A stretch of 6,672 nt of DNA from Anaeromyxobacteraceae bacterium (GTDB lineage Bacteria; Myxococcota; Myxococcia; Myxococcales; Anaeromyxobacteraceae): NCBI GenBank assembly GCA_027349605.1, contig DAIEMM010000171.1, positions 1-6,672 on the forward strand. The letters are read 5' to 3'. Both the position numbers and the translations under genes were made by a program. Below are positions 5,228 through 6,672 of this stretch, in pieces. Each line of letters starts with the position of its first letter. Position 1 is the first letter of the stretch. The notes under the pieces were generated by a model that saw nothing but the letters and a program-made list of their open reading frames with translations, did not search any database and was not told the origin of the DNA.

Positions 5228-6672
5228 GGTCCACCGCGCCGGCCAGCCCGAGCTCGCCGACGGGGCGCCCCTCGACCGAGAGGATCTCGTCTCCGGCGAC
5301 GAGCCCGGCCTCGGCGGCGCCTCCGCCCGGGACGACCGAGGTGATCCGGAGCGCCGTCCGTCCCCGCCGCGCCAGCGCCGCACCGATCCCGGCCAGCTCC
5401 ACCTGGGGCTCCTCCCCCTCCGCGACGGGCGTGAGCTTCACCTCGACCGGGGCCGCCACCCCGCCGTCCGGCACGTCGATGCCGGTGACGATGCGGGCGT
5501 GGTGGCCGTCGGCGGCGACGTGGAGCGAGATCGTCCGGACCGGCAACCCGGAGAGGCGGAACGAGCCGTCGGCGCCGGCCACCGCCGAGGCTCCCGGGTC
5601 GAGGAGGCTGGGGGGGCTCCCGCCGTCTCCCTCGAGGAGGACGCGCGCGCCGGGCAGCGGCTGGCCGGTGGTCCGGTCGGTCACCCGGCCGGTGACGCGC
5701 CCACCCTGGCCGAGCCGGATCTCCACCTCGGCGACGCCGGGAGGCTCGGGAACCGTGGCCTCCACCTCGGCCGAGGGGAGGTGTCCCGGAGCCGACGCGG
5801 TCACGGCCACCGGGCCCGGCGGCAGGTCCCGGATCTCGAAGCGGCCCGTCGCGTCCACCACGGTGGCGGCACCCACGAGGAGCTTCCACCGGCGTCCGCC
5901 CCGGCGCACCTCCACGCCGAAGGGTGCGAGCGGCTCCCCGGTCCGGCCGTCGCGCACCACGCCGGCGAGGGTGCCGCCGCGGGTGAGCTCGATGGTGGGC
6001 TCCTCCCCCGGCTGCGCCACCACCGCCCTGGCCTGGGTGACTCCCTCGCGCGAGGCGGTGAGGAGGTAACGTCCGGGGGCCAGTTCCCGGAGTGTGAACC
6101 GGCCCTCGGCGTCGGAGGTGGACTGCGCCGATGCCGAGCCCTCCGCGGAGCCGGGGCCGCCGCGCCAGAGCCGGCGGGCGCTCACCATCGCACCCTCGAC
6201 GGGCGCACTCCCGGCCAGGACCCTTCCTTCCAGGCCGGCCACCGCGCCCCGGGCTTCCGCGGCGCCCAGCTTCACCACCACCCGGCGGGTCGACCGCGCG
6301 GCGAAGTCCAGCACCGCCCGCCCCGGCGCGTAGCCGGGATGGCGCGCCTCGAGGGTGGCGCCGTCGGGTGCGGGGAGGGTGAAGCTCCCTCCCGGGCCGC
6401 TGGTCGCGGTCTCGGTCGAGGGCAGGAGGGCCCGGTCTCCGGTCGCGCTGCCGACGACGCGGACCTCCGCGCCCTCCACCGGCTTGCCCGCCGGGCCCTC
6501 GACGCGACCGTCGTAGGGGCGGACGGGGAGCATCCAGAGCGCGAGGCCGCGAACCCGCTCCCCGGGCCGGGCGTCGAACACCACCGGGCTGTAGCCCCAC
6601 TCCGGCGCGAAGGGGGCGTGGCCCGGCGCCGTGGCGGCGGCGAGCTGCCAGCGCCCGGCCTCCGGGGGCTCG
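5127..6672 (-). CDS. Carboxypeptidase-regulatory-like repeat protein with C-terminal PDZ domain, N-terminus missing
   Basis: The frame is open from the right edge to the TAG at 5127-5129, with 514 visible residues (numbered here from the edge). A GTG at 6582-6584 is not taken as the start, because the 29 codons upstream stay open and read like the end of a further repeat (GRWQLAAATAPGHAPF). Four beta-sandwich repeats of the CarboxypepD_reg type follow at about 52-135, 146-232, 236-320 and 326-414. Each runs from a G-x-V-x-D/A-G-x-P-x-x-G-A-x-V entry through a D/G-x-G-x-F-x-L turn (AEGRFTLRELAPGRY; ATGRFEIRDLPPG; ADGSFRLSGLP). A PDZ domain fills about 425-510, with the groove loop replaced by ARRGRTALRITSV and a typical AEAGLVAGDEILSVEG core. 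Such proteins are usually extracytoplasmic, but the signal peptide would lie outside the window. No protease, peptidase or TonB-receptor domain is visible. The role is unknown; binding or scaffolding at the cell surface is inference. Confidence 0.85.
   Translation of the reverse strand, partial: EPPEAGRWQLAAATAPGHAPFAPEWGYSPVVFDARPGERVRGLALWMLPVRPYDGRVEGPAGKPVEGAEVRVVGSATGDRALLPSTETATSGPGGSFTLPAPDGATLEARHPGYAPGRAVLDFAARSTRRVVVKLGAAEARGAVAGLEGRVLAGSAPVEGAMVSARRLWRGGPGSAEGSASAQSTSDAEGRFTLRELAPGRYLLTASREGVTQARAVVAQPGEEPTIELTRGGTLAGVVRDGRTGEPLAPFGVEVRRGGRRWKLLVGAATVVDATGRFEIRDLPPGPVAVTASAPGHLPSAEVEATVPEPPGVAEVEIRLGQGGRVTGRVTDRTTGQPLPGARVLLEGDGGSPPSLLDPGASAVAGADGSFRLSGLPVRTISLHVAADGHHARIVTGIDVPDGGVAAPVEVKLTPVAEGEEPQVELAGIGAALARRGRTALRITSVVPGGGAAEAGLVAGDEILSVEGRPVGELGLAGAVDLIRGPEDTRVRLVVQRGDAPPAEVWVWRRLVRG

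Noticed and set aside
4153..6069. A 638-codon plus-strand frame across the acyltransferase and repeat/PDZ genes
   Set aside because: It is an out-of-frame shadow of the acyltransferase, then antisense to the repeat protein, with Arg/Ser/Pro-rich composition and no recognisable domain.
6582..6584. GTG as the start codon of the repeat/PDZ gene
   Set aside because: The frame stays open to the window edge and the residues upstream continue a repeat-like beta strand pattern, so the gene most likely begins outside the window.
4936..6600. A 554-codon minus-strand frame over the repeat/PDZ gene
   Set aside because: The neighbouring minus frame carries the repeated regulatory-domain motifs and PDZ core; this one is Arg/Gly-rich without pattern.

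Overview
This is a very GC-rich (clearly above 70% by eye), gene-dense bacterial window. Codon third positions are overwhelmingly G or C, and four of the five genes use no visible intergenic spacer beyond a few tens of bases. The gene set is an ECF-type sigma factor, an exopolysaccharide priming transferase, a MASE1 histidine kinase, an OafA-type acyltransferase, and a large protein of carboxypeptidase-regulatory-like repeats with a C-terminal PDZ domain. This would fit a high-GC environmental lineage such as Acidobacteriota, Myxococcota or a related soil or sediment phylum. That placement is inference from composition and protein types; there is no rRNA or marker gene to fix it.

Layout: (1) 1-573, plus strand: the 3' part of an ECF sigma factor, cut by the left edge. 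Its last ~65 codons look unlike the rest. (2) 570-1964, plus strand: a polyprenyl-phosphate sugar phosphotransferase, joined to the sigma gene by an ATGA stop/start overlap. (3) 1947-3944, minus strand: a MASE1-PAS-HisKA-HATPase sensor kinase, overlapping the transferase tail-to-tail by 18 bp. (4) A 41-bp divergent gap, 3945-3985, with two short inverted repeats. (5) 3986-5227, plus strand: a membrane acyltransferase of the acyltransferase-3 family. (6) 5127 to the right edge, minus strand: the repeat/PDZ protein, lacking its N-terminus and overlapping the acyltransferase tail by 101 bp.

How the genes may work together: the transferase would start a polysaccharide on undecaprenyl phosphate, and the acyltransferase could acylate an extracytoplasmic glycan or lipid. 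The sigma factor and sensor kinase are candidate regulators of envelope or exopolysaccharide production. No polymerase, flippase, chain-length regulator, further glycosyltransferase, anti-sigma factor or response regulator lies inside the window, so a shared pathway is plausible but not shown. I found no RNA gene, CRISPR array, insertion sequence, attachment site or origin. I see no convincing previously undescribed system here. The best second-look items are the odd sigma-factor tail, the long convergent overlap at 5127-5227, and the repeat/PDZ protein.
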